Source: an uncultured Lachnospiraceae bacterium (GTDB lineage Bacteria > Bacillota > Clostridia > Lachnospirales > Lachnospiraceae). From it: a stretch of DNA of 64,000 bases. The translations under genes and the position numbers were made by a program. Shown in pieces: positions 15,871-24,091 of the stretch; position 1 is the stretch's first letter, and each line of letters opens with the position of its first letter. Location: positions 1-64,000 of the forward strand of contig CANTEW010000006.1 of assembly GCA_947652925.1 (NCBI GenBank), given 5' to 3'. A model generated the notes under the pieces. The model was not told the DNA's origin and did not search any database. It saw only the letters and a list, made by a program, of their open reading frames with translations.

Positions 15871-16965
15871 ATGAGAGCAAACATAGGGTTTATCGGCCTT
15901 GGGATGATCGGAGGGTCTCTGGCAAGAGCGATCCGAAGATCCCATCCGGACAGTTACATCCTGGCCTGTGACCAGGATCTTCCAGTGCTGGAGACTGCAA
16001 AGAAAGAAAAAGTGATCGATGAGATCTGCCCGGAGATCAACCACCGCTTCCGCTGCTGCGACTATATCTTCTTATGCACCCCGGTGGGCAGCAACATCCA
16101 ATACATGGAACGCCTGAAAAAATATCTATCTGAAGACTGCATCCTAAGCGATGTGGGCAGTGTAAAAGGCATGATCCACCAGCAGGCCGCCCAGCTTGGA
16201 CTGACCCACTGCTTTATCGGCGGCCACCCCATGGCAGGTTCTGAAAAGACCGGATATGACAATTCCAAGGCCCGCCTTTTGGAAAATGCCTATTATATCC
16301 TGACCCCTTCAGAAAACGTGGACATACGGAAGATCTCCGACTACACCGAACTCGTCTCCTCCCTGGGGGCCATCCCTTTGGTGCTGACCCACCAGGAACA
16401 CGACTACATCACCGCCGGGATCAGCCATCTGCCCCACATCGTAGCCGCCACGCTGGTAAACCTTGTGCGGGAACTGGACACTGAAGATGAACACATGAAA
16501 CTGATCGCGGCAGGCGGTTTTAAAGATATCACCCGCATCGCTTCCTCCTCACCGGATATGTGGCAACAGATCTGTCTGGAAAATCCGGAGAACATCTCCA
16601 AGACCCTGGATGCTCTCATCCGCATGCTCATCCAGACCAGATACCAGGTAGACCAGAAGGACGCCCAGGGATTATACAACATCTTCTCCCACGCCAGGGA
16701 CTACCGGGATTCTATCGAGATCCTGCCGGAAGGCCCCCTGCGCAGATCCTACATCCTGTACTGCGAGATCGCTGACGAGCCGGGCGGTATCGCCACGATC
16801 GCCACGTTACTGGCAATGGAACAGATCAGCATCAAGAACATCGGCATCATCCACAACCGTGAATTCGAAGAAGGGGTGCTGCGCATCGAATTTTACGAGG
16901 GCTGCGACTGTGAAAAAGCTTTCGAGATCCTGAAAAAACGCAATTACATCATCCATACCCGATAG
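15871..16965 (+). CDS. tyrA: Prephenate dehydrogenase with ACT domain
   Basis: 364 residues. It oxidises prephenate to 4-hydroxyphenylpyruvate for tyrosine synthesis. The NAD-binding motif GFIGLGMIGGSLARAI is at residues 6-21; DVGSVKG and GGHPMAGSEKTG are the TyrA catalytic signatures. A C-terminal ACT domain (CEIADEPGGIATIATLLA, from about residue 295) fits feedback control by tyrosine. It is followed by aroA after 27 bp, so the two form an aromatic amino acid operon. Confidence 0.95.
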   Translation: MRANIGFIGLGMIGGSLARAIRRSHPDSYILACDQDLPVLETAKKEKVIDEICPEINHRFRCCDYIFLCTPVGSNIQYMERLKKYLSEDCILSDVGSVKGMIHQQAAQLGLTHCFIGGHPMAGSEKTGYDNSKARLLENAYYILTPSENVDIRKISDYTELVSSLGAIPLVLTHQEHDYITAGISHLPHIVAATLVNLVRELDTEDEHMKLIAAGGFKDITRIASSSPDMWQQICLENPENISKTLDALIRMLIQTRYQVDQKDAQGLYNIFSHARDYRDSIEILPEGPLRRSYILYCEIADEPGGIATIATLLAMEQISIKNIGIIHNREFEEGVLRIEFYEGCDCEKAFEILKKRNYIIHTR

Positions 16966-16992
16966 AGTGATACAGAAAGGAGCATACTTCTT

Positions 16993-18270
16993 ATGGATAT
17001 CAGAAGATCCAACGGCCTGCAGGGAGAGGTCAAGGTCCCGGGGGACAAATCCATCTCCCACCGCGGCATCATGCTGGGAGCCCTGGCGAAAGGCACCACG
17101 AAGATCACCAATTTCCTCCAGGGGGCTGACTGCCTGTCCACCATGGACTGCTTCCGGCGCATGGGCATCCAGATCACCAACACCCCCGGAGAAGTCCTGG
17201 TATACGGAAAAGGGCTCCACGGACTGACAGCTCCTGCAGATACCCTGGACGTAGGGAACAGCGGGACGACCATCCGGCTGCTCTCCGGCATCCTGGCTCC
17301 CCAGCCCTTTTCCGTCACACTCACCGGAGACGTCTCTATCCAGAAACGCCCTATGGAACGGGTCATAGAGCCGCTGTCTCAGATGGGGGCACAGATCGAG
17401 AGCCTGCCAGGTAACGGCTGCGCCCCTCTTAAGATCCATGGGACACCGCTCAAAGGCATCCACTACAACACCCCGGTAGCGTCGGCCCAGGTAAAATCCT
17501 GTATCCTCTTTGCAGGCATGTACGCGGACAGACCTACTTCCGTCACAGAACCTGCACTGTCCAGGGATCATTCGGAGCGGATGCTGGAACATCTGGGCGC
17601 CACACTGACCATCCAGGGGAACACTGTGACCATTAGACCGGAGCCTTCACTGGAAGCCCGTGAGATCCCAGTCCCCGGCGATATCTCCTCTGCCGCCTAT
17701 TTCATCGCCGCCGGACTGCTGGTGCCCCATTCAGAGATCCTGATCCAAAATGTAGGTATCAACCCTACCCGCAGCGGCATGTTGGAAGTCTGCCGCGCCA
17801 TGGGCGCAGATATCCGATACCTGAACGAACGCAAAGACAGCGGAGAACCCACCGCCGACCTGCTGGTACGTTCCAGCACCCTGAAAGGGACCATCATCGA
17901 GGGAGGGATCATCCCCACATTGATCGACGAACTGCCCATACTGGCTGTCATGGCCGCTTTCGCCCAAGGGGAGACGATCATCCGGGATGCAGGAGAATTA
18001 AAAGTAAAAGAATCTGACCGGATCGCAGTCATGGTGGAAGATCTGTCCGCCATGGGCGCAGACGTCACAGGCACACCGGACGGCATGATCATCCGGGGCG
18101 GCCCCACCCTCTCCGGAGCAGATATCCACACATACAAAGACCACAGGATCGCCATGTCTTTTGCCATAGCAGCCCTGGCAGCAGAAGGCACCACCCACAT
18201 AGAGGACGCAGACTGCGTAAAAATCTCCTATCCAGGCTTTTATGAAGACTTAGAGAGACTCTCGCGGTAA
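16993..18270 (+). CDS. aroA: 3-phosphoshikimate 1-carboxyvinyltransferase (EPSP synthase)
   Basis: 425 residues, usual length. It joins shikimate-3-P and PEP in the shikimate pathway. Signatures: VPGDKSISHRGIMLGALA (N-terminal PEP site), DVGNSGTTIRLLSG, and ELKVKESDRIAVMVEDL. AAAGGAG precedes the ATG at 16993. It sits between tyrA and larE on one transcript. Confidence 0.97.
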   Translation: MDIRRSNGLQGEVKVPGDKSISHRGIMLGALAKGTTKITNFLQGADCLSTMDCFRRMGIQITNTPGEVLVYGKGLHGLTAPADTLDVGNSGTTIRLLSGILAPQPFSVTLTGDVSIQKRPMERVIEPLSQMGAQIESLPGNGCAPLKIHGTPLKGIHYNTPVASAQVKSCILFAGMYADRPTSVTEPALSRDHSERMLEHLGATLTIQGNTVTIRPEPSLEAREIPVPGDISSAAYFIAAGLLVPHSEILIQNVGINPTRSGMLEVCRAMGADIRYLNERKDSGEPTADLLVRSSTLKGTIIEGGIIPTLIDELPILAVMAAFAQGETIIRDAGELKVKESDRIAVMVEDLSAMGADVTGTPDGMIIRGGPTLSGADIHTYKDHRIAMSFAIAALAAEGTTHIEDADCVKISYPGFYEDLERLSR

Positions 18271-18291
18271 ACAAAAACAGGGAGGGATATC

Positions 18292-19110
18292 ATGGATACA
18301 GAAAAAGACAAGCTGCTCTCGCAGATCAAGACATACGCCCAAACAGACATCGTACTGGCGTTTTCCGGCGGGGTGGACAGCGCACTGCTGTTATATCTGC
18401 TCTCCCGGGCCTGCCGGGAGACAGGCAAAAAGGTCTACGCCGTCACTTTCCAGACGGCGCTGCACCCCCAGGCCGACCTTGCATACGCCAGGAAACTGGC
18501 CGCATCCATGGACGTCAGCCACCATGTACTGACGGTCGATGGACTGGAAAACTCCAAGATATCTGAAAATCCCCCAGACAGATGCTACCACTGCAAAAAG
18601 ATGCTCTTCGAGCGAGCATGGGGATTTGCTAGAGAAAAGAACGTACACACCGTACTGGAAGGCTCCAATAAAGACGATCTGAACGTCTACCGCCCGGGAC
18701 TGAAAGCTGTCCGGGAGATGGACGTGGCAAGCCCCCTGGCCCAATGCGGCATCACCAAGGCCCACGTCCGCCGGATGGCCGCAGAGTATGGACTGGCCGT
18801 CGCCTCCCGTCCCTCTGCGCCCTGCCTGGCCACCCGCCTGCCCTACGGCACGCACATGGATACAGGACTCCTCTCCCGCATCGACCGGGGAGAGAGATCT
18901 TTGAAAGACCTGGGCCTTGACGATGTGCGCATCCGTGTCCACGGGGATATCGCACGGATAGAGACCGACCTGGAGGATCTTCCCCTCCTGCTAAAACACA
19001 GGCAGCAGATCGTCCAGGCATTAAAAGAACTGGATCTGACCTACCTGACCCTAGACCTGGAGGGCTTTCGCAGCGGCAGCATGGATATCAACATCACCAA
19101 TGACGGATGA
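18292..19110 (+). CDS. larE: LarE-type ATP-dependent sulfur transferase
   Basis: 272 residues. PP-loop AFSGGVDSALL (residues 23-33) adenylates a substrate acid. LarE supplies sulfur to the nickel-pincer nucleotide cofactor of lactate racemase and relatives. Three Cys are in the LarE positions: C98 and C101 (DRCYHC) and C178 (SAPCLATR). The last aligns with the sacrificial Cys of the one-Cys class; the CxxC plus Cys set is that of the [4Fe-4S] class that can work catalytically. No larA, larB or larC is nearby. It lies 21 bp after aroA, and its end overlaps the convergent LigB-AMMECR1 gene by 17 bp. Confidence 0.88.
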   Translation: MDTEKDKLLSQIKTYAQTDIVLAFSGGVDSALLLYLLSRACRETGKKVYAVTFQTALHPQADLAYARKLAASMDVSHHVLTVDGLENSKISENPPDRCYHCKKMLFERAWGFAREKNVHTVLEGSNKDDLNVYRPGLKAVREMDVASPLAQCGITKAHVRRMAAEYGLAVASRPSAPCLATRLPYGTHMDTGLLSRIDRGERSLKDLGLDDVRIRVHGDIARIETDLEDLPLLLKHRQQIVQALKELDLTYLTLDLEGFRSGSMDINITNDG

Positions 19111-20479
19111 CTTCAAAGCGCTCCATGGTATAATCGATATGAGATGGTATGCCCGCTTTCTCCAGAGCGATATGCACTTGTTCCTGGGGCGTGTCCACTC
19201 CGGCCAGATCGGGGAGCAGAAGCCCACGTTTTAACCCGGACTGGACGATCACCCCATATCGTTTCACATCCAGCTGATCCATACTCTGGATCGGTTCCGG
19301 CTCACCCAGGATATCTACGCTGTAAGTCAAGAGCGGCAGTTCTTCCGGCGTCACCGGGGTAAAACGATGGTCGCGGACGGCCGCGCTGATAGCATTTTCA
19401 ATGATCTCCTCGCCCACGCAGGACTGGGTGGGCATGATCGTCCCGATGCAGCCCCGCAGCGTGCCATCGATCTTCAGGCTCACAAAAGCCCCTGCCTGCT
19501 CTCCATACAGTTCCTGCGGCAGTCCCTCCGGAAGAGAGATCCGCTCTCCTGTCAGAACGTGATGCTCCAGGGCTTCCCGCGCCAGCCGTACATACGCGCC
19601 TTCCTTCTCTCTCTTCTCCAACCGCCCCCGTTCCTTCTCCCGGATATATCTTTCCAAAAACTTACGTTCCTCCGACTCCTTCACAGGCCAAAATCCGGCC
19701 ACCGCATATCCTACGCCAAACGGTCCCTGATAGGAAAACAGCCTGGCATCCACCTCCCATCCGTCAAAGGCCCCCGCCATCACCAAAAACGGTCGATGTC
19801 CGCATTCTGCCGCAGACTCACACAGGACCGGATCCATATCCAAAAGATCATAAAAATCCCCCTGTTCAAAGATCCGGCAGATCTTCTCATCAAACAACAA
19901 TCCATCCATAGAAAAACCATAAGGCCCATCTTCCCTGAGCTTATGGGAAAGATCGCCGCTGGCGATGATGGCCGTCCTCTTTCCGGTGACCAGCGCCGCC
20001 TGGCTGATACACTGCCCGAACCGGTAATGCATCTCATAGGAAAGCCCGGAAACAGAAACCCGCACAATAGGTATCGGCCCTGTATATTTCTGTATAAAAT
20101 ACAAAGGGATCATCGTCCCATGATCCAGCGCAGGATCCACCTCCCCCAGAAATCCAGCCGGGATACCTCTGTACTCTGCCTGGGCATAGAGTTGGTTGGC
20201 AAAGATCTGGTCATAAGGCGTCTCTATCGATACCTGCGGAACACCAAAAACGCCAAGATCCCCCCGTGCCTGGATCCCCGGGGAGATGTGCAGGTGATCG
20301 GCATACATCACACTGTGGGGTGAGATCACTACCAGGGTATCCGGCCTCTCCTCCGCGATACGCCCTCCCACTTCTTCATAGGACTCCTTTGTCGCCCGTA
20401 TATCCCGTGTCTGGCGCCTCCCCACCTCCGGGATGATCAGCGGAGGATGCGGGACTGCATATGCACTCGTTATCTTCAT
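19094..20479 (-). CDS. Fusion of LigB/MEMO-like domain and AMMECR1 domain
   Basis: 461 residues. Residues 1-270 resemble class III extradiol dioxygenases (LigB/MEMO fold): PHPPLIIPEV, VISPHSVMYAD, DHGTMIPLYF and ASGDLSHKL keep the metal-site His and Asp pattern. A charged linker (about 275-295) leads to a C-terminal AMMECR1 domain with the signature GTLRGCIGTI. AMMECR1, MEMO and a radical SAM protein form the conserved AmmeMemoRadiSam set, whose chemistry is unknown. Here two of the three are one polypeptide, and no radical SAM gene is in the window. GAGGG precedes the ATG. Confidence 0.85.
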   Translation of the reverse strand: MKITSAYAVPHPPLIIPEVGRRQTRDIRATKESYEEVGGRIAEERPDTLVVISPHSVMYADHLHISPGIQARGDLGVFGVPQVSIETPYDQIFANQLYAQAEYRGIPAGFLGEVDPALDHGTMIPLYFIQKYTGPIPIVRVSVSGLSYEMHYRFGQCISQAALVTGKRTAIIASGDLSHKLREDGPYGFSMDGLLFDEKICRIFEQGDFYDLLDMDPVLCESAAECGHRPFLVMAGAFDGWEVDARLFSYQGPFGVGYAVAGFWPVKESEERKFLERYIREKERGRLEKREKEGAYVRLAREALEHHVLTGERISLPEGLPQELYGEQAGAFVSLKIDGTLRGCIGTIMPTQSCVGEEIIENAISAAVRDHRFTPVTPEELPLLTYSVDILGEPEPIQSMDQLDVKRYGVIVQSGLKRGLLLPDLAGVDTPQEQVHIALEKAGIPSHIDYTMERFEVIRHW

Positions 20480-20598
20480 CTCTCAAATCCCTCTTCTTCA
20501 AGCTGCGTACTAAATCCTACCGGCAAGGCAATCGTATCATATATGGAGAGACTATGCAAGACAACCCGATCATGTTTAAAAATAGATGAGCAAAACAA

Positions 20599-20627
20599 TT
20601 GATTTTTTTACGTTTTAATAGTATCAT
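20599..20627 (+). promoter_or_regulatory. Promoter of DUF362 gene
   Basis: -35 TTGATT (20599-20604), 17-bp spacer, -10 TATCAT (20622-20627), with AAGGAGG following before the start codon at 20659. Confidence 0.6.
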
Positions 20628-20658
20628 ACAAAAATATAGGACAAGGAGGATATAAAGA

Positions 20659-21771
20659 ATGGAAAGATCTGAAGTATATTTCACCGATCTCCGCGCAAAA
20701 CCCGGAGACAGCCTTTTGCAGAAACTGGAACGCCTGATCAAAAAAGCAGGCATCGGAAAGATCGATCTTACAGATAAGTTCACCGCCATCAAGATCCATT
20801 TCGGCGAACCCGGCAACTTAGCCTTTCTCCGGCATAACTATGCCAAGACCGTGGCCGATGTGATCAAAGAGCTGGGCGGAAAACCCTTCCTCACAGACTG
20901 CAACACCCTGTATGTGGGCGGGCGCAAAAACGCCCTGGACCACCTGGACAGCGCTTATGCCAATGGATTTACCCCTTATACCACCGGCTGCCAGCTCTTG
21001 ATCGCCGATGGATTAAAAGGTACGGATGAAGTCTATGTGCCCGTGGAGGGCGGCACATACGTAAAAGAGGCCAAGATCGGACAGGCGATCATGGACGCGG
21101 ATGTATTCATCTCCATGAACCATTTCAAAGGCCATGAAGCATCCGGATTCGGAGGCGCGTTAAAAAACATCGGCATGGGATGCGGTTCCCGGGCCGGGAA
21201 GATGGAGATGCACAGCGCCGGAAAACCCCATGTGGATCCCCAGATCTGCATAAGCTGTAAAAAATGTACCAAAGTCTGCGCCCACAGCGCCATCAGTTTC
21301 CCACAAGAGACTGCTTCCATCGATCACGATAAATGCGTGGGATGCGGCCGCTGTATCGGTGTCTGTCCGAAAGACGCCATCCTTCCGGCCAGCGATGAAT
21401 CCAACGATATCTTAAACTGTAAGATCGCTGAATACACGAAGGCTGTCCTGGAGGGACGCCCCCATTTCCATATCAGCCTGGTGATCGACGTCTCACCTTA
21501 CTGCGACTGCCACGGAGAAAATGATGCGGCTATCGTACCGGATGTGGGCTTTTTCGCCTCCTTCGACCCGGTGGCCCTGGACATGGCCTGTGTGGACGCC
21601 GTCAATGCGCAGCCGCCTATCCGTCACTCTATGCTGGGCGAACTGCCGGAAGACCCCAGCCACGACCATTTCCACACCATCTCCCCGGATACCCACTGGC
21701 AGTCAGCCATCGAGCATGCTGTGAAACTGGGGCTTGGGAACAAAGAATATCAGCTCATCGAAATAAAATGA
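20659..21771 (+). CDS. DUF362 domain protein with two [4Fe-4S] clusters
   Basis: 370 residues. The DUF362 body (TDKFTAIKIHFGEPGN, NHFKGHEASGFGGALKNIGMGCGSR) is split by a ferredoxin insert carrying CISCKKCTKVCAHS and CVGCGRCIGVCPKD, two classic 4Fe-4S sites at about residues 197-240. It is probably a cytoplasmic redox protein; no specific reaction is established for this form. It is monocistronic by its own promoter and converges with the threonine deaminase gene 17 bp away. Confidence 0.9.
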   Translation: MERSEVYFTDLRAKPGDSLLQKLERLIKKAGIGKIDLTDKFTAIKIHFGEPGNLAFLRHNYAKTVADVIKELGGKPFLTDCNTLYVGGRKNALDHLDSAYANGFTPYTTGCQLLIADGLKGTDEVYVPVEGGTYVKEAKIGQAIMDADVFISMNHFKGHEASGFGGALKNIGMGCGSRAGKMEMHSAGKPHVDPQICISCKKCTKVCAHSAISFPQETASIDHDKCVGCGRCIGVCPKDAILPASDESNDILNCKIAEYTKAVLEGRPHFHISLVIDVSPYCDCHGENDAAIVPDVGFFASFDPVALDMACVDAVNAQPPIRHSMLGELPEDPSHDHFHTISPDTHWQSAIEHAVKLGLGNKEYQLIEIK

Positions 21772-21788
21772 TGCAGAAAACGATCTGA

Positions 21789-23000
21789 TCATAATATGGG
21801 ACGGATCACTTTCGGCCGGAATCCCGCCTGCTCTAGGGCAGCGACCAGCTGCCGTTTGTGGTCTGTCCCAAATGCTTCTACGGTGATCTTCAATTCCACC
21901 GCCGCGTTCCGGTTTGTGCTGACAAACTGGTTGTGATCCAGTTTGATGACATTTCCCTGATTTTCCGCGATCACGGAAGAGACGCGCACCAATTCCCAGG
22001 GTTTATCCGGGAGCAGTACGGATACGGTGAAGATCCTGTCCCTCTGGATCAGGCCGTGCTGGACGACGGATGCCATCGTGATCATATCCATGTTTCCACC
22101 GCTCAAGACACAGACCACCTTTTTGCCTGTAAATTCCAGATGGCGCAGTGCAGCCACAGTGAGCAGCCCGGAATTCTCCACCACCATCTTATGGTTCTCT
22201 ACGATATCCAGGAAAGCCACGATCAGCTCATCATCCTCAATGGTGATCACCTCATCTATGTTTTCCTGCAGATAAGGGAAGATCTTCTCTCCCGGCGTCT
22301 TCACCGCTGTACCGTCTGCGATCGTTGTGGCCTGGGGCAATGTACAAACTTCCCCTTTCTCCAGGGAGACTTCCAGACAATTGGCCCCTGCAGGCTCCAC
22401 GGCGATCACCCGGATATGGGGGTTCAACTGTTTTGCCAGGGTCGCCACCCCGGCCGCCAGGCCGCCGCCCCCCACGGGGACCAGGATATAGTCCACCAGC
22501 GGAAGATCCTGGATGATCTCCATGGCGATCGTCCCCTGCCCCGTGGCTACGGCCAGATCGTCAAAGGGATGGATGAATGTATATCCCTTTTCCTCCGCCT
22601 CTTTCCGGGCGTGGGCGCAGGCCTCGTCATAAGAATCACCCTGGAGTATGACCTCTGCGCCATAACTCTTCGTGCGCTCTACTTTGATCAGGGGCGTCGT
22701 CGTGGGCATCACGATGACCGCCCGCACCCCAAACTCCCTGGCGGCATAGGCCACGCCCTGGGCATGGTTGCCCGCGGATGCTGTGATCAGGCCTTTCTCT
22801 CTCTCTTCCTCCGAGAGAGTACTGATCTTATAGTATGCGCCCCTTACCTTATAAGCTCCCGTCAGCTGCATATTTTCCGGTTTCAGGTATACTTTGTTTT
22901 CTGTCTGTCCGCTCAGGTACTCACTGTAGATCAGACGTGTCTCCCTGGTGACCTTCTTCACGATCTCAGACGCTTCCTCAAATTTTTCTAATGTCAACAT
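21789..23000 (-). CDS. ilvA: Threonine ammonia-lyase, catabolic-length with ACT domain
   Basis: 403 residues. It deaminates threonine to 2-oxobutyrate with PLP. The PLP-Lys is in LTGAYKVRGAYY, with TASAGNHAQGVAYAA and the PLP-phosphate loop VPVGGGGLAAG. A single ACT-like domain (about residues 330-403, TVSVLLPDKPWELVRV) is shorter than the double domain of classic IlvA, so tdcB-like naming is equally fair. It follows ftsY by 51 bp on the same strand and is likely the last gene of the long operon. Confidence 0.92.
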   Translation of the reverse strand: MLTLEKFEEASEIVKKVTRETRLIYSEYLSGQTENKVYLKPENMQLTGAYKVRGAYYKISTLSEEEREKGLITASAGNHAQGVAYAAREFGVRAVIVMPTTTPLIKVERTKSYGAEVILQGDSYDEACAHARKEAEEKGYTFIHPFDDLAVATGQGTIAMEIIQDLPLVDYILVPVGGGGLAAGVATLAKQLNPHIRVIAVEPAGANCLEVSLEKGEVCTLPQATTIADGTAVKTPGEKIFPYLQENIDEVITIEDDELIVAFLDIVENHKMVVENSGLLTVAALRHLEFTGKKVVCVLSGGNMDMITMASVVQHGLIQRDRIFTVSVLLPDKPWELVRVSSVIAENQGNVIKLDHNQFVSTNRNAAVELKITVEAFGTDHKRQLVAALEQAGFRPKVIRPIL

Positions 23001-23051
23001 CTCTTTATCCTTCCTGTGGTATCTCAGTCTAACTGTTCAGTACCTTCACAG

Positions 23052-23987
23052 TTACGTTTCCTCTATATTGAACAGCGCTCTCACAAATGCCTCTGCGTCA
23101 AATTTCTGCAGATCGTCGATGCTCTCTCCCACGCCGATATATTTCACTGGTATATTCAGTTCCGACTGGATCGCCACCGCGATCCCTCCTTTTGCCGTCC
23201 CGTCCAGCTTCGTCAGTATGATCCCTGTCAGATCTGCCACCTCACTGAACTGTCTCGCCTGTACCAGAGCATTCTGCCCCGTTGTCCCATCCAGCACCAC
23301 CAGCGTCTCCCGGTATGCTTCCGGATATTCCCTCTCCAGGATACGATAGATCTTGCGCAGTTCTTCCATGAGGTTCCTCTTGTTGTGCAGCCGGCCGGCC
23401 GTATCACATAACAGCACATCCGCGTCCCTGGCCTTGGCCGCCGCTACCGCATCGTAGACAACGGAAGCCGGATCCGCCCCGTCCTGTCCTCCGATCATCT
23501 CCACGCCTGCCCGTTCTGCCCACTGGGTCAGCTGCTCTCCCGCCGCCGCCCGGAAGGTATCCGCCGCCGCCAGGACGACTTTCTTCCCCTGATCTTTCAA
23601 CTTCCCGGCCAGCTTCCCCACAGAAGTAGTCTTGCCCACGCCATTGACCCCGATCACCAAGATCACGGACTTTCTGTGTTCAAATTCATACTGAGTGTCC
23701 TCCACCCGCATCTGGTCTGTCACACTGTTGATCAAGAGCTGTTTGCATTCTGCCGGATCTTTGATATGTTTTTCAGCCACCTGTTTTTTCAGGTCCTCGA
23801 TGATCGCAGTCGTGGCATTGATCCCGATATCCCCCATGATCAAGATCTCTTCGATCTCTTCATAGAAATCATCATCAATGCTGGAAAACCCGCTGAATAT
23901 AGAATCGATCCCAGATACGATATTCTCCCTGGTCTTCGCCAGGCCATTTACAAGCCGTTTAAAGAAGCCCTGCTTTTCTTCCGCCAT
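23052..23987 (-). CDS. ftsY: Signal recognition particle receptor FtsY
   Basis: 311 residues from the ATG at 23987, chosen because GAGGAGGG lies just upstream; a longer frame would intrude into the gap after smc without a ribosome binding site. It is the SRP-docking GTPase that brings ribosomes to the membrane. A short N region (MAEEKQGFFKRLVNGL) precedes the NG domain: G1 GVNGVGKTTSVGKLA, G3 DTAGRLHNK, G4 TKLDGTAKGG. It is directly downstream of smc, a conserved Firmicutes order. Confidence 0.97.
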   Translation of the reverse strand: MAEEKQGFFKRLVNGLAKTRENIVSGIDSIFSGFSSIDDDFYEEIEEILIMGDIGINATTAIIEDLKKQVAEKHIKDPAECKQLLINSVTDQMRVEDTQYEFEHRKSVILVIGVNGVGKTTSVGKLAGKLKDQGKKVVLAAADTFRAAAGEQLTQWAERAGVEMIGGQDGADPASVVYDAVAAAKARDADVLLCDTAGRLHNKRNLMEELRKIYRILEREYPEAYRETLVVLDGTTGQNALVQARQFSEVADLTGIILTKLDGTAKGGIAVAIQSELNIPVKYIGVGESIDDLQKFDAEAFVRALFNIEET

Positions 23988-24091
23988 TTTAAAAAGCCCT
24001 CCTCGTTTATTACCGCGGAACAACGAGCCAAACAGCCATGTGCACATGGATATTTGGCGACTGCCGCGAGAGCCAGACACCCCGCTGCTCA

